NCBI GenBank assembly: GCA_021806345.1
Contig: JAJZXP010000207.1
Location: 1 to 7,346 of the forward strand
DNA from: Thermoplasmata archaeon
GTDB lineage: Archaea; Thermoplasmatota; Thermoplasmata; Thermoplasmatales; Thermoplasmataceae
Direction: 5' to 3'
Length of the DNA stretch: 7,346 nucleotides
Within the stretch, counting starts at the first letter, position 1. Every line of letters starts with the position of its first letter. Shown here one piece after another: positions 1-6,559 of this stretch. The notes beneath the pieces were generated by a model, which saw only the letters and a program-made list of their open reading frames with translations, was not told the origin of the DNA and did no database searches. The translations under genes and the position numbers were made by a program.

Positions 1-695
1 GAGGTGAAGCAAAGAATGAGGCATTAAAATTATGTAAAGGATCCCACATAATTATATTTGACCCATCAAAGGAGTACAGTTTAGGTTACGCAGATTTGCT
101 CTATAAATTTGTTAACCAACGGGAAAAAGTGGTACTTTACTCTGAGTTTTTGATTATCAGAAAGGATGTAATTGACCATGTAAAGGGATGGAAAAATCTT
201 AAGGTTTCAGAAGACATAGATTTATTGGCAAGAATATCAAAGATTTACAGCCTGGTGTTCTATATTACAGAGGGTTACAACTCAATTTCAAGATTTTTAA
301 CGTATAAACCTTCACAGATACTTACTAAGAAAAAAATGAGATGGTATACCAATAAGAAAAAAATTGATCTGATGCAAGATATCATCGTTGGAGTCAACTT
401 CAAGGCAAAGGACATAAGATTTTTTTGGAACGGAAGTTCTAAATTTCTTGGGTATATAGCCTATTTAAAGTCAAAATTCAAGAAATATGATGAAAGTAGA
501 GATGGAAACAACTTCCTGATTGTCCTTGAATCACTTTTTGAATCATTTATTTTAAATGAATATGATGCATTCATAGTTGACAATAAGGAAATGAAGCTTT
601 CATTTGAAGAGGAGGATCTGAAGTACATCGCAAAATATAGTGAAATATATAAAAAAAGCGACACGATTAAGAAAATAATAGAAGTGGAAACTTAA
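1..695 (+). CDS. Family 2 glycosyltransferase, C-terminal part (5' truncated by window edge)
   Basis: The frame is open from base 3 to the TAA at 693-695, giving 230 residues with no credible start inside, so the gene begins left of the window. The first visible residues, GEAKNEALKLCKGSHIIIFD, match the GT2 (GT-A fold) segment in which an R/K-N-x-A-L-x-x-A-x-G stretch precedes the metal- and nucleotide-sugar-binding acidic motif. Here that motif reads D-P-S-K-E-Y (bases 60-77) instead of the usual D-x-D. A second family signature, S-E-D-I-D-L, lies around bases 207-224 and corresponds to the acidic 'ED' site near the acceptor. The last 130 or so residues are Lys/Phe-rich with no clear membrane helix, which suggests a cytosolic or membrane-associated enzyme. 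Known for the family: transfer of a sugar from a nucleotide donor. Donor and acceptor cannot be told from sequence. The gene meets the minus-strand reductase tail to tail. The fold call is fairly sure; activity is less sure because of the altered DxD. Confidence 0.8.
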   Translation, partial: GEAKNEALKLCKGSHIIIFDPSKEYSLGYADLLYKFVNQREKVVLYSEFLIIRKDVIDHVKGWKNLKVSEDIDLLARISKIYSLVFYITEGYNSISRFLTYKPSQILTKKKMRWYTNKKKIDLMQDIIVGVNFKAKDIRFFWNGSSKFLGYIAYLKSKFKKYDESRDGNNFLIVLESLFESFILNEYDAFIVDNKEMKLSFEEEDLKYIAKYSEIYKKSDTIKKIIEVET

Positions 696-1705
696 ATAAC
701 TTCGAAATCCCTTCCCCTATCCTGTCTTTTTATCATCCAGCCTGGATAGAGTTCTCTATCTTCGGAAGCTTTGTCTAAATGTTCCATTTGTTCCTTTGTG
801 AGATTGACATCAACACTTTTCATGTTTTCTTCGAATTGCTCAACTGTTCTTGCACCAACGATTACCATTCCCTTCTTACTTACTACCCATGAAAGAGCTA
901 CGTTTCCAAGCGAGCATTGCTGTTCCTTAGAAACAACCTCCATAGCCTCCAGAACTCTCTTGGCTTTTTCTTCTTCAAATGGAGGGAATACTCCTCTGTT
1001 TCCAAATCTTGTTCCTTCTTTGGGCGATAAGTCCTTTCCATACTTTCCAGTCAGCACACCGCCGTGGAGTGGACTCCATGCCAATAGCGTCAGGTGGTCG
1101 TGATTCATATATGGAATGATCTCCTGCTCAATGTCCCTGTTTAAAAGTGAATAATTCATTTGGGCTGAATGATAGGGTTCAAAATGATTTTCCCGGGCTA
1201 TAGAATTGTACAGCGCCATCTGCCATGACTGAAGGTTTGAAAACCCAGGATAGTCTATTTCTCCTCTTTCTACCAAATGCTGCATAGTTTCGGCTGTTTC
1301 CATTAAAGGGACATGATAGTCAAAGGAATGCATCTGATATATTTCCACGTGATCAGTCTGAAGTCTTTCCAAACTTTGTTTTATTGATTCCTGTATATGA
1401 TGCCTTGACAACCCAACCTGATTTATTCCCTTTCCAGTTTTCGCTCTCACTTTCGTTGCCAGATGGACTTCATCCCTGAAGGGTTTTATCGCCTTACCAA
1501 GGGATACCTCAGATTCGCCTTCATCATAAGCATCTGCAGTGTCAAATAGGTTAATTCCGTAATCGTAAGCCTTCTTAACCATCTCATCTGTCTTTTCCTG
1601 GCTTATTCCTCCCAATTTCCAACTGTTCTTAGAACCAAAAGTCATGGCACCAAGACCATATGCTGAAAGATACAATCCTGATGAACCATATTTCAAATAC
1701 TTCAT
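692..1705 (-). CDS. Aldo/keto reductase
   Basis: Predicted cytosolic NAD(P)H-dependent oxidoreductase of the aldo/keto reductase superfamily, a (beta/alpha)8 barrel that reduces aldehydes or ketones. With the start at 1705 it has 337 residues, normal for the bacterial/archaeal branch. The catalytic tetrad is complete: Asp55 and Tyr60 in FDTADAYDEGESE, Lys85 in LATKVRAK, and His126 in YQMHSFD. Other family landmarks are GFSNLQSWQ, QMNYSLLNRDIEQE, AWSPLHGGVLTGKY and the cofactor-phosphate motif VGARTVEQFEEN near the C terminus. The frame extends seven codons upstream to an ATG at 1726, but MKYLKYGSSGLYLSAYGLGA is the usual N terminus of the family, so 1705 is preferred. The stop overlaps the preceding plus-strand stop by four bases. 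The gene looks richer in G+C than its neighbours, which hints at separate origin. The natural substrate is unknown and no partner gene is visible here. Confidence 0.93.
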   Translation of the reverse strand: MKYLKYGSSGLYLSAYGLGAMTFGSKNSWKLGGISQEKTDEMVKKAYDYGINLFDTADAYDEGESEVSLGKAIKPFRDEVHLATKVRAKTGKGINQVGLSRHHIQESIKQSLERLQTDHVEIYQMHSFDYHVPLMETAETMQHLVERGEIDYPGFSNLQSWQMALYNSIARENHFEPYHSAQMNYSLLNRDIEQEIIPYMNHDHLTLLAWSPLHGGVLTGKYGKDLSPKEGTRFGNRGVFPPFEEEKAKRVLEAMEVVSKEQQCSLGNVALSWVVSKKGMVIVGARTVEQFEENMKSVDVNLTKEQMEHLDKASEDRELYPGWMIKRQDRGRDFEVI

Positions 1706-1724
1706 AAAGCAATAGCAATAGTGC

Positions 1725-1732
1725 ATATTAAA
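1725..1732 (-). promoter_or_regulatory. Candidate TATA box for the aldo/keto reductase
   Basis: Read on the minus strand, TTTAATAT is centred about 23 bases upstream of the preferred ATG at 1705, close to the spacing expected for an archaeal leaderless transcript. No Shine-Dalgarno-like purine run precedes that ATG. A competing reading uses the AT-rich block at 1743-1756, which sits at the same distance from the longer-frame ATG at 1726, so promoter position does not settle the start. Confidence 0.35.
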
Positions 1733-1742
1733 CCGTTACGGC

Positions 1743-1756
1743 ATAAAATTAATAAA
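1743..1756 (+). promoter_or_regulatory. Candidate TATA element for the surface glycoprotein gene (divergent region)
   Basis: The block ATAAAATTAATAAA is centred roughly 25 bases before the ATG at 1775, which fits an archaeal TATA box driving a leaderless or near-leaderless message. No ribosome-binding sequence lies between it and the ATG. The block is AT-rich on both strands and lies in the 69-base gap between two divergent genes, so it might also serve the minus-strand reductase. The assignment rests on spacing and composition only. Confidence 0.4.
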
Positions 1757-1774
1757 CTTAGAAAATGACCCCCA

Positions 1775-4102
1775 ATGAAAGGCGGTAGATACAAACATTT
1801 GATTATTTTATCAGCAATTCTACTTCTGATTCTAAGTAACTATAATCCGGGATTTTCAACATCATCAAACTTTTCATCCCAGCTTAAGCAGAATCCTGGA
1901 AATTCGGATAAAGGACCTTCCCAGAAGATTTATGTATATAAAAACTTAACAATCTCCAATTCCAATGTATCTCTTATGTGCGGAAACATCCTTTGCTTTC
2001 CACGAGAAGGAAATTTTTCAATTCTGTTTGAAACAAATGTTTCTGTAAAATGTGAGTCAATTTTCAGCCTAGGATCGAACATTAACATCTCGAATTCAAA
2101 AGATTCTCACTCATTTAATTTTTCATATGATCGATTCGTTTTTAATGGCTCTATCTATATAAAAAATTCGAAAATACGGTTTTGCGACGCAATTATTGGT
2201 GGAAACAGATCTGTACTAAGAACAACATTTACTAATGATACAGCTATAGTTAAAAATAGTTTTTTAAATGGAACCAAATCAATAAGCCAGGGCAAATTTC
2301 AATCAGCACTTGCAACCAATGAAGGTCAACCGATTAGTTCCATTCAGAATTGTCAGCTCACTTTTATCAGGTGTCAATATTCGAGTTTTCCCATATCTTC
2401 AATATGCGAAAGCATGAATTATACACTTAGCTCCAATGAAACAACCCTGAGCACAAGTTTCATAATGGGTGAAAATTCATATGGTTTCAATGTCACATTG
2501 ATGAATAACACCTCTTCAAGTAAAGTTATATTAAATTTAACAGACCCCCTTTATTTAAAAGGATTTAATTCTCGATATCTTAATGTGAGTTTTCTTTTTC
2601 CTTATGGAACCCCTTTAACCATATGGAATTTCTCCCTGAGATTTAACTCCAATTCTAGTCTAAACTTTACGGGGTTGAGCCATAATTATGCAAGATTCAT
2701 TGATTCCCATATTGTTACGCTTAACTCATCGATAAATGGAAATTCAGATCCTTATTTTGTATCTGGATTTTATAGTGGCAATAAAGTAGGTGCTATTCTG
2801 TCTGACTCGTGCCTATTAATGATCGATTCAAACTTTTCTCAGGCACGGGGAATAAAAAATCTCCCGGTTTACCTTGAACATAATTCATCATTTGCATTTG
2901 TTCCTGTTCTTTCAATTGAGTATTCTTTTCTGGGCAACGACTATGTCCTACCTTATTCTGGGATACTCGGAAATTTAAGTTTTTACAAGAACGAAAAGCT
3001 TTCCAACTCTTCGCAGATGAGTAAGAATAAGTTTAAAAATATAGCATCCTATCTGATCCCAAGCCTGTATTCTACTAATACAACTGAAACAGAGAATACT
3101 TTCCAGTACTCAATTTATAACTACAGCGGGTACTTTTCGATAAATGAATTTACAATGCTTGACTTAAAAGGGTATAATTTGAGAAAGAACTTTAGTAATG
3201 TTGGTAGAACAGTGCTTAAAATTTCAAATCCATACGAGATAAATAACTCCTTATTTTTCAATATTTCTCTTAATTACACTGAAATGAAAGGGCATACTAT
3301 TTATTCATCAATAAACTTATTTTACAATGACTTGCAAACGAAATATAACCTAAATTATACCCCCACCCGGAATGACGGAACATTTGCCGTCAATGAAAGT
3401 GTAAAGACAGCAATAGGATTTAATAAGAAAAACATGGAATTATCTGGAAATATTTCATATTTTAACGGACTCAAAGACTGTGAAAAGAAAGTGAATTACA
3501 CTTTCCAGGCAAATTCATACGTGTATGCATTCCATATTGAGTCGGATGGACTGCCAATTAATTCTGTGTTTAGAGTTCAAACCAACAATTCAACATACTC
3601 AAGCAAGAATGGATCGATTTATTTTAACGCTGCTGTGAATACATTTGCCATTATTGTATGCAATTCAGGATACTACAGACCTGTGAATAGAACGGTAACA
3701 GTGAATCCTGGCCTTACTTGTGTGAATTTTGTAAAATTAACAGGAAATCTTTTGTTCGAAAACTCAGATAATGCATCTTTGTCAGTATCCATCAATAACA
3801 AAACATATGATCTAAATTCCAGTATTTGCATAACATTGCAGTACGGTAATTACACTCTCTTTGTAACCATGAATAATAAAACTGAAGACCTAAATATAAC
3901 ATTGCAGGAAAATAAATTAACAATATCTATCTTCTCCTTTCCTCCAGAGGTAAAGTACAATTTGGTTACGGAATACTTCTACTTCGCGATTTCTGGAGTT
4001 CTTGTTGGAACTGTATACAATTTCGCCAGGATGAGATATAGGAGAATATGTAAGGAATGCTTGGTACCGGTAAGACTGGGGGAGAGACACAGGCATAAAT
4101 AA
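1775..4102 (+). CDS. Sequon-saturated, membrane-anchored surface glycoprotein of unknown function
   Basis: 775 residues; I do not recognise a named family. Residues 8-21 form a hydrophobic helix after a basic start (KGGRYKH), a signal peptide or anchor. A second membrane helix at about 730-750 is followed by a basic stretch (RMRYRR), so the long middle part should lie outside the cell and the last 25 residues inside. By hand count the ectodomain holds 46 N-X-S/T sequons (X not Pro), about one per 15 residues, and 12 cysteines. It is rich in Asn, Ser, Phe and Tyr with alternating hydrophobic residues, which suggests beta structure. Residues 575-715 look like two small beta-sandwich/PEGA-type repeats (for example GYYRPVNRTVTVNPG and YGNYTLFVTMNNK), and 674-711 contain an imperfect duplication. 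The short tail has a C-x2-C-x9-H-x-H pattern. No catalytic motif was seen. It lies next to glycosyltransferase genes and converges with the GT-C gene. A surface-layer, adhesion or binding role is inference only. Confidence 0.85.
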   Translation: MKGGRYKHLIILSAILLLILSNYNPGFSTSSNFSSQLKQNPGNSDKGPSQKIYVYKNLTISNSNVSLMCGNILCFPREGNFSILFETNVSVKCESIFSLGSNINISNSKDSHSFNFSYDRFVFNGSIYIKNSKIRFCDAIIGGNRSVLRTTFTNDTAIVKNSFLNGTKSISQGKFQSALATNEGQPISSIQNCQLTFIRCQYSSFPISSICESMNYTLSSNETTLSTSFIMGENSYGFNVTLMNNTSSSKVILNLTDPLYLKGFNSRYLNVSFLFPYGTPLTIWNFSLRFNSNSSLNFTGLSHNYARFIDSHIVTLNSSINGNSDPYFVSGFYSGNKVGAILSDSCLLMIDSNFSQARGIKNLPVYLEHNSSFAFVPVLSIEYSFLGNDYVLPYSGILGNLSFYKNEKLSNSSQMSKNKFKNIASYLIPSLYSTNTTETENTFQYSIYNYSGYFSINEFTMLDLKGYNLRKNFSNVGRTVLKISNPYEINNSLFFNISLNYTEMKGHTIYSSINLFYNDLQTKYNLNYTPTRNDGTFAVNESVKTAIGFNKKNMELSGNISYFNGLKDCEKKVNYTFQANSYVYAFHIESDGLPINSVFRVQTNNSTYSSKNGSIYFNAAVNTFAIIVCNSGYYRPVNRTVTVNPGLTCVNFVKLTGNLLFENSDNASLSVSINNKTYDLNSSICITLQYGNYTLFVTMNNKTEDLNITLQENKLTISIFSFPPEVKYNLVTEYFYFAISGVLVGTVYNFARMRYRRICKECLVPVRLGERHRHK
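3794..3907 (+). repeat. Imperfect intragenic duplication in the surface glycoprotein
   Basis: Residues 674-689 (NNKTYDLNSSICITLQ) and 700-711 (NNKTEDLNITLQ) are two copies of one unit, the second lacking four residues. At the DNA level, aataacaaaac (3794-3804) matches aataataaaac (3872-3882) with one change, and ataacattgcag occurs exactly at 3830-3841 and 3896-3907. Each copy carries an N-K-T sequon. This looks like a tandem duplication of a beta-hairpin followed by a 12-base deletion or insertion. Confidence 0.6.
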
Positions 4103-4113
4103 AAAAAATAAAA
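4097..4113 (-). terminator. Probable T-run terminator of the GT-C gene
   Basis: On the minus strand this reads TTTTATTTTTTTTATTT, about 90 bases past the stop codon of the GT-C gene. Archaeal RNA polymerase commonly terminates at such T-rich tracts without a hairpin. The tract overlaps the stop codon of the converging glycoprotein gene, so it does double duty as coding end and terminator. Confidence 0.45.
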
Positions 4114-4166
4114 TCCATTCAAAAATATCAATTCACAATACAATTCATTATCGGGTTGATCTTCCA

Positions 4167-4184
4167 CTGTTCCAGCTTCAACAG
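4167..4184 (+). terminator. Weak inverted repeat in the convergent gap, possible plus-strand terminator
   Basis: CTGTT (4167-4171) and AACAG (4180-4184) can pair around an 8-base loop and are followed by the T-rich stretch around 4191-4212. A second small palindrome, GTATT-TT-AATAC, sits at 4192-4203, directly beside the GT-C stop codon. Both stems are short and could be chance; this is the only candidate seen for ending the glycoprotein transcript. Confidence 0.2.
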
Positions 4185-4203
4185 AACTCTTGTATTTTAA
4201 TAC

Positions 4204-6489
4204 CTAATTTTGAATCATTGAAAAGTTGTATGCACTGAAATAGTGCAGTCCTTTCTGGGAACTGTAAAGCTCAAAGGAGAAGGATGAGATTAAAGGTCCC
4301 CTTACTGAAAATACTGTCTCGAGGATATTATTGATTTGGGAAAAGTTTACAAGGCCGTTGGGTGTGAATATGTAGTAATCTGTTCCATTTTGATATTCCG
4401 AATTTGCCTTCAAAGTTCTATTCATCCCGACATAGAAATTGTATTGATCGTTAACCACTATCTTTATTCCTTCGAAATTTTTACTTGAACTGCCTTTCAG
4501 GTTGGAACCGTTACCGGAATATGAATAATCAAAATGCAGACTCTTGTTGGCCAGAGCCAGATAAGACAAATTAAAAACCTTTGCTTGAAGTGATATGACG
4601 CTGTCAACATTAGAAGTGCTATTTGTGGATAAATTGAATCCGTTGCTTAAAACACCATTACTGTTTGGTAAGCGATAAGAAAATGAATCAGTAAAGGAAT
4701 TCTTCTCTGTGCTCCAGCATACAAATGGATTTGAAGCGCTGTTTGTAATGTAATCCATTTTGTAGTTCGAGAGCCCATAAGTCGAGTTTGAAACCTTGGT
4801 TGATATCTTGACTATATTACTTACCTCTTCATTATACGCCTGTATTGTGAAGAAGGTTCCTGCGTTTATAAGATCAGCATAGTTGTTCGGGAAAATGGTA
4901 ATATTATTTTTCCCTTCATGAAGAATCTTGTTGGAATGCCACAATAAGCCGTTGTAATTTCCGTTTGTATTTCCAGAAGTTATGATCCTGAAGAATATGG
5001 GAGATGTAAGATTCATTCCATCAGCTGGTGTATAGACTATGGTAACATTCATTCTGGAAATTATATCCGGTATGCAATTGGGATCACTTAAATTGGTTAC
5101 GGAAGTTATGTGATATATTCCAGCATTTGTATTTTGACTGTCCAAGTAAACCGCACCACCGGCCGTTCCGCCTATGATTACTAAAATGACGATGGCAAAA
5201 GTTGTATTTTTACTTAAAAATTCCCTAATTTGGCCTTTATTTGGAATTTTAATAATCCTGTCCGTCTTTATCTCATCCAGTTCAACTGCTCTTTTTTGAT
5301 TTTCCTTTACATAGTCTGCATATGTCAGGACAACCAGAAGTGCCCAGTCCAAGACGTATCCCAGCAGGAGTCTGAAATTGAAGAGAAATATGAACATCGG
5401 AAATACGAATATTGCATATTTAAGATTGTTGAAAAATTTAATATAGATTAAAAATAAAATGATTGTGAAAGAAATAAAAATAAGGGTGAATACTGAAGAT
5501 GGTATATTTACCAGTCCGGTGAAAGACAGTTCTGAGAAGCCGATCCCGATTCCGAACACTGGCTGGAATTCGGCCCCTATTATATTTCTAAGCCAGTCCC
5601 ATGGTTGCATTATTATAAATGGTAAATTTGTCAATAGAAATGATAATGAAGAAAAAAGGAAAAATGAAAAAATTTGCTTGTATGACCTATTTTTTTCCTT
5701 AAAGATAAGATAAAGCAAAAAAGGGAAGGCTATGACAGAAAGCTGCTTGGAAGAAAGGGATAAACCGTAGAACAACCCTGACAGCCACGGTTTATTTCTG
5801 GTGGTGTAAGAAAGAATTAGGAAAAATATCCATAAAATATCTGTTGAACCACCAATTGATAACCCGAAGGTGTATATTGAAAGCAATAAAACAACTGCAA
5901 AATACGGCAATATGTTTACCATTTTCCTTTCATTGAGATATCTATACATAACTACTAGGTTGAGCCCGGAAACAACCAACAGTATGGTATAATCTGGCAG
6001 GTTGAAGAGTGCTACTGGTACAAATGCAAGGACAGACATCCCCGGATAGAGCACTGTTTCCACAAGTTTACCATTAAGTCCTGGAGTAACATAAAGAGGA
6101 TTGGGTTGAATAAAGTTAAAGACTCCACTCATATTGCTGTTAATATACGGGTCCTTTCCCTCCAGGAAAATTTTGGCCGCGTAAGTTTGGATTATGATTT
6201 CGTCCGTAAGAGCATTCGGATAGATTCTGGATATAATAAAAAAGGAATCGGCCACCATTAAAACGAGACCTAAAATTGGCAAAAATGAGATAATTTTGTT
6301 AGCTTTTAAATTGCTCACAAAATAAAGCAGCATTACAATGCCAATCAGTAGTAATGCCAATCCGCTTAAAATTGCACCGTAATTGAGATAACTGATGTAA
6401 TTTAGTGATACAAAGGTAAAAAAAATAAAAATGGCGCCCAGCAGAAGGAATCTTATCTTTTTGAAATTTTGCTGCATCCGGTTATCCAT
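4204..6489 (-). CDS. GT-C-type membrane glycosyltransferase with large C-terminal ectodomain
   Basis: 761 residues. Residues 1-390 are a multi-pass membrane region with about 11-12 helices (for example 13-34, 38-59, 66-88, 146-163, 166-183, 190-210, 213-229, 272-294, 331-352). The first large outer loop carries an acidic pair, Asp96-Glu97, followed by GKDPY at 111-115, the place where GT-C enzymes keep their catalytic acids. YPGMSVLAFVPVALF, GGSTDILW and GLSLSSKQL resemble the YPP, GQ-D and K-Q segments of GT87/ArnT-like proteins. Family knowledge: these enzymes take sugar from a polyprenyl-phosphate donor on the outer face. A basic cytosolic loop (391-428) and a further helix (429-449) lead to an ectodomain (450-761) with two cysteines (472, 591) and about 14 sequons. 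The upstream DPM1-GtrA gene could supply the donor. The start at 6489 is supported by a TATA box about 28 bases upstream; Met5 is an alternative. The AglB oligosaccharyltransferase motif WWDYG is absent. Exact sugar and acceptor unknown. Confidence 0.8.
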   Translation of the reverse strand: MDNRMQQNFKKIRFLLLGAIFIFFTFVSLNYISYLNYGAILSGLALLLIGIVMLLYFVSNLKANKIISFLPILGLVLMVADSFFIISRIYPNALTDEIIIQTYAAKIFLEGKDPYINSNMSGVFNFIQPNPLYVTPGLNGKLVETVLYPGMSVLAFVPVALFNLPDYTILLVVSGLNLVVMYRYLNERKMVNILPYFAVVLLLSIYTFGLSIGGSTDILWIFFLILSYTTRNKPWLSGLFYGLSLSSKQLSVIAFPFLLYLIFKEKNRSYKQIFSFFLFSSLSFLLTNLPFIIMQPWDWLRNIIGAEFQPVFGIGIGFSELSFTGLVNIPSSVFTLIFISFTIILFLIYIKFFNNLKYAIFVFPMFIFLFNFRLLLGYVLDWALLVVLTYADYVKENQKRAVELDEIKTDRIIKIPNKGQIREFLSKNTTFAIVILVIIGGTAGGAVYLDSQNTNAGIYHITSVTNLSDPNCIPDIISRMNVTIVYTPADGMNLTSPIFFRIITSGNTNGNYNGLLWHSNKILHEGKNNITIFPNNYADLINAGTFFTIQAYNEEVSNIVKISTKVSNSTYGLSNYKMDYITNSASNPFVCWSTEKNSFTDSFSYRLPNSNGVLSNGFNLSTNSTSNVDSVISLQAKVFNLSYLALANKSLHFDYSYSGNGSNLKGSSSKNFEGIKIVVNDQYNFYVGMNRTLKANSEYQNGTDYYIFTPNGLVNFSQINNILETVFSVRGPLISSFSFELYSSQKGLHYFSAYNFSMIQN

Positions 6490-6510
6490 AGACTTAATCT
6501 CTTATTATTC

Positions 6511-6523
6511 TTTTATATTTAAA
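6511..6523 (-). promoter_or_regulatory. TATA box of the GT-C glycosyltransferase gene
   Basis: The minus strand reads TTTAAATATAAAA, the best TATA box in the window, centred 28 bases before the ATG at 6489. That spacing predicts a transcript starting at or within a few bases of the ATG, so leaderless. It implies that the GT-C gene has its own promoter despite lying only 70 bases behind the DPM1-GtrA gene on the same strand. Confidence 0.6.
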
Positions 6524-6559
6524 TGATTAGAGAACGGGAGAAAAGTGACGTTTTTGAAC

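Noticed and set aside
461..664. Minus-strand open frame inside the glycosyltransferase
   Set aside because: A Ser/Phe/Leu-rich antisense shadow of a Lys/Glu/Asp-rich coding region.
96..695. TTG at 96 as the start of the left-edge gene
   Set aside because: The frame stays open to base 3 and the upstream residues match a conserved GT2 segment, so the TTG is an internal Leu codon.
771..1103. Plus-strand open frame inside the reductase
   Set aside because: It lies antisense to a gene with a full catalytic tetrad and encodes a low-complexity Ser/Thr/Leu-rich peptide with no family features.
3979..4167. Minus-strand open frame across the end of the glycoprotein gene and the convergent gap
   Set aside because: Most of it is antisense to the conserved membrane helix and tail; it would also run through the poly-T tract, and no promoter is apparent.
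5230..5713. Two short plus-strand open frames inside the GT-C gene
   Set aside because: Both are antisense to membrane-helix coding sequence of a well-supported gene and show no own start signals.
4204..6489. GT-C gene as an AglB/Stt3 oligosaccharyltransferase
   Set aside because: No WWDYG-type motif was found; the nearest string, QPWDWL at 295-300, lies in the membrane region and lacks the Tyr-Gly.
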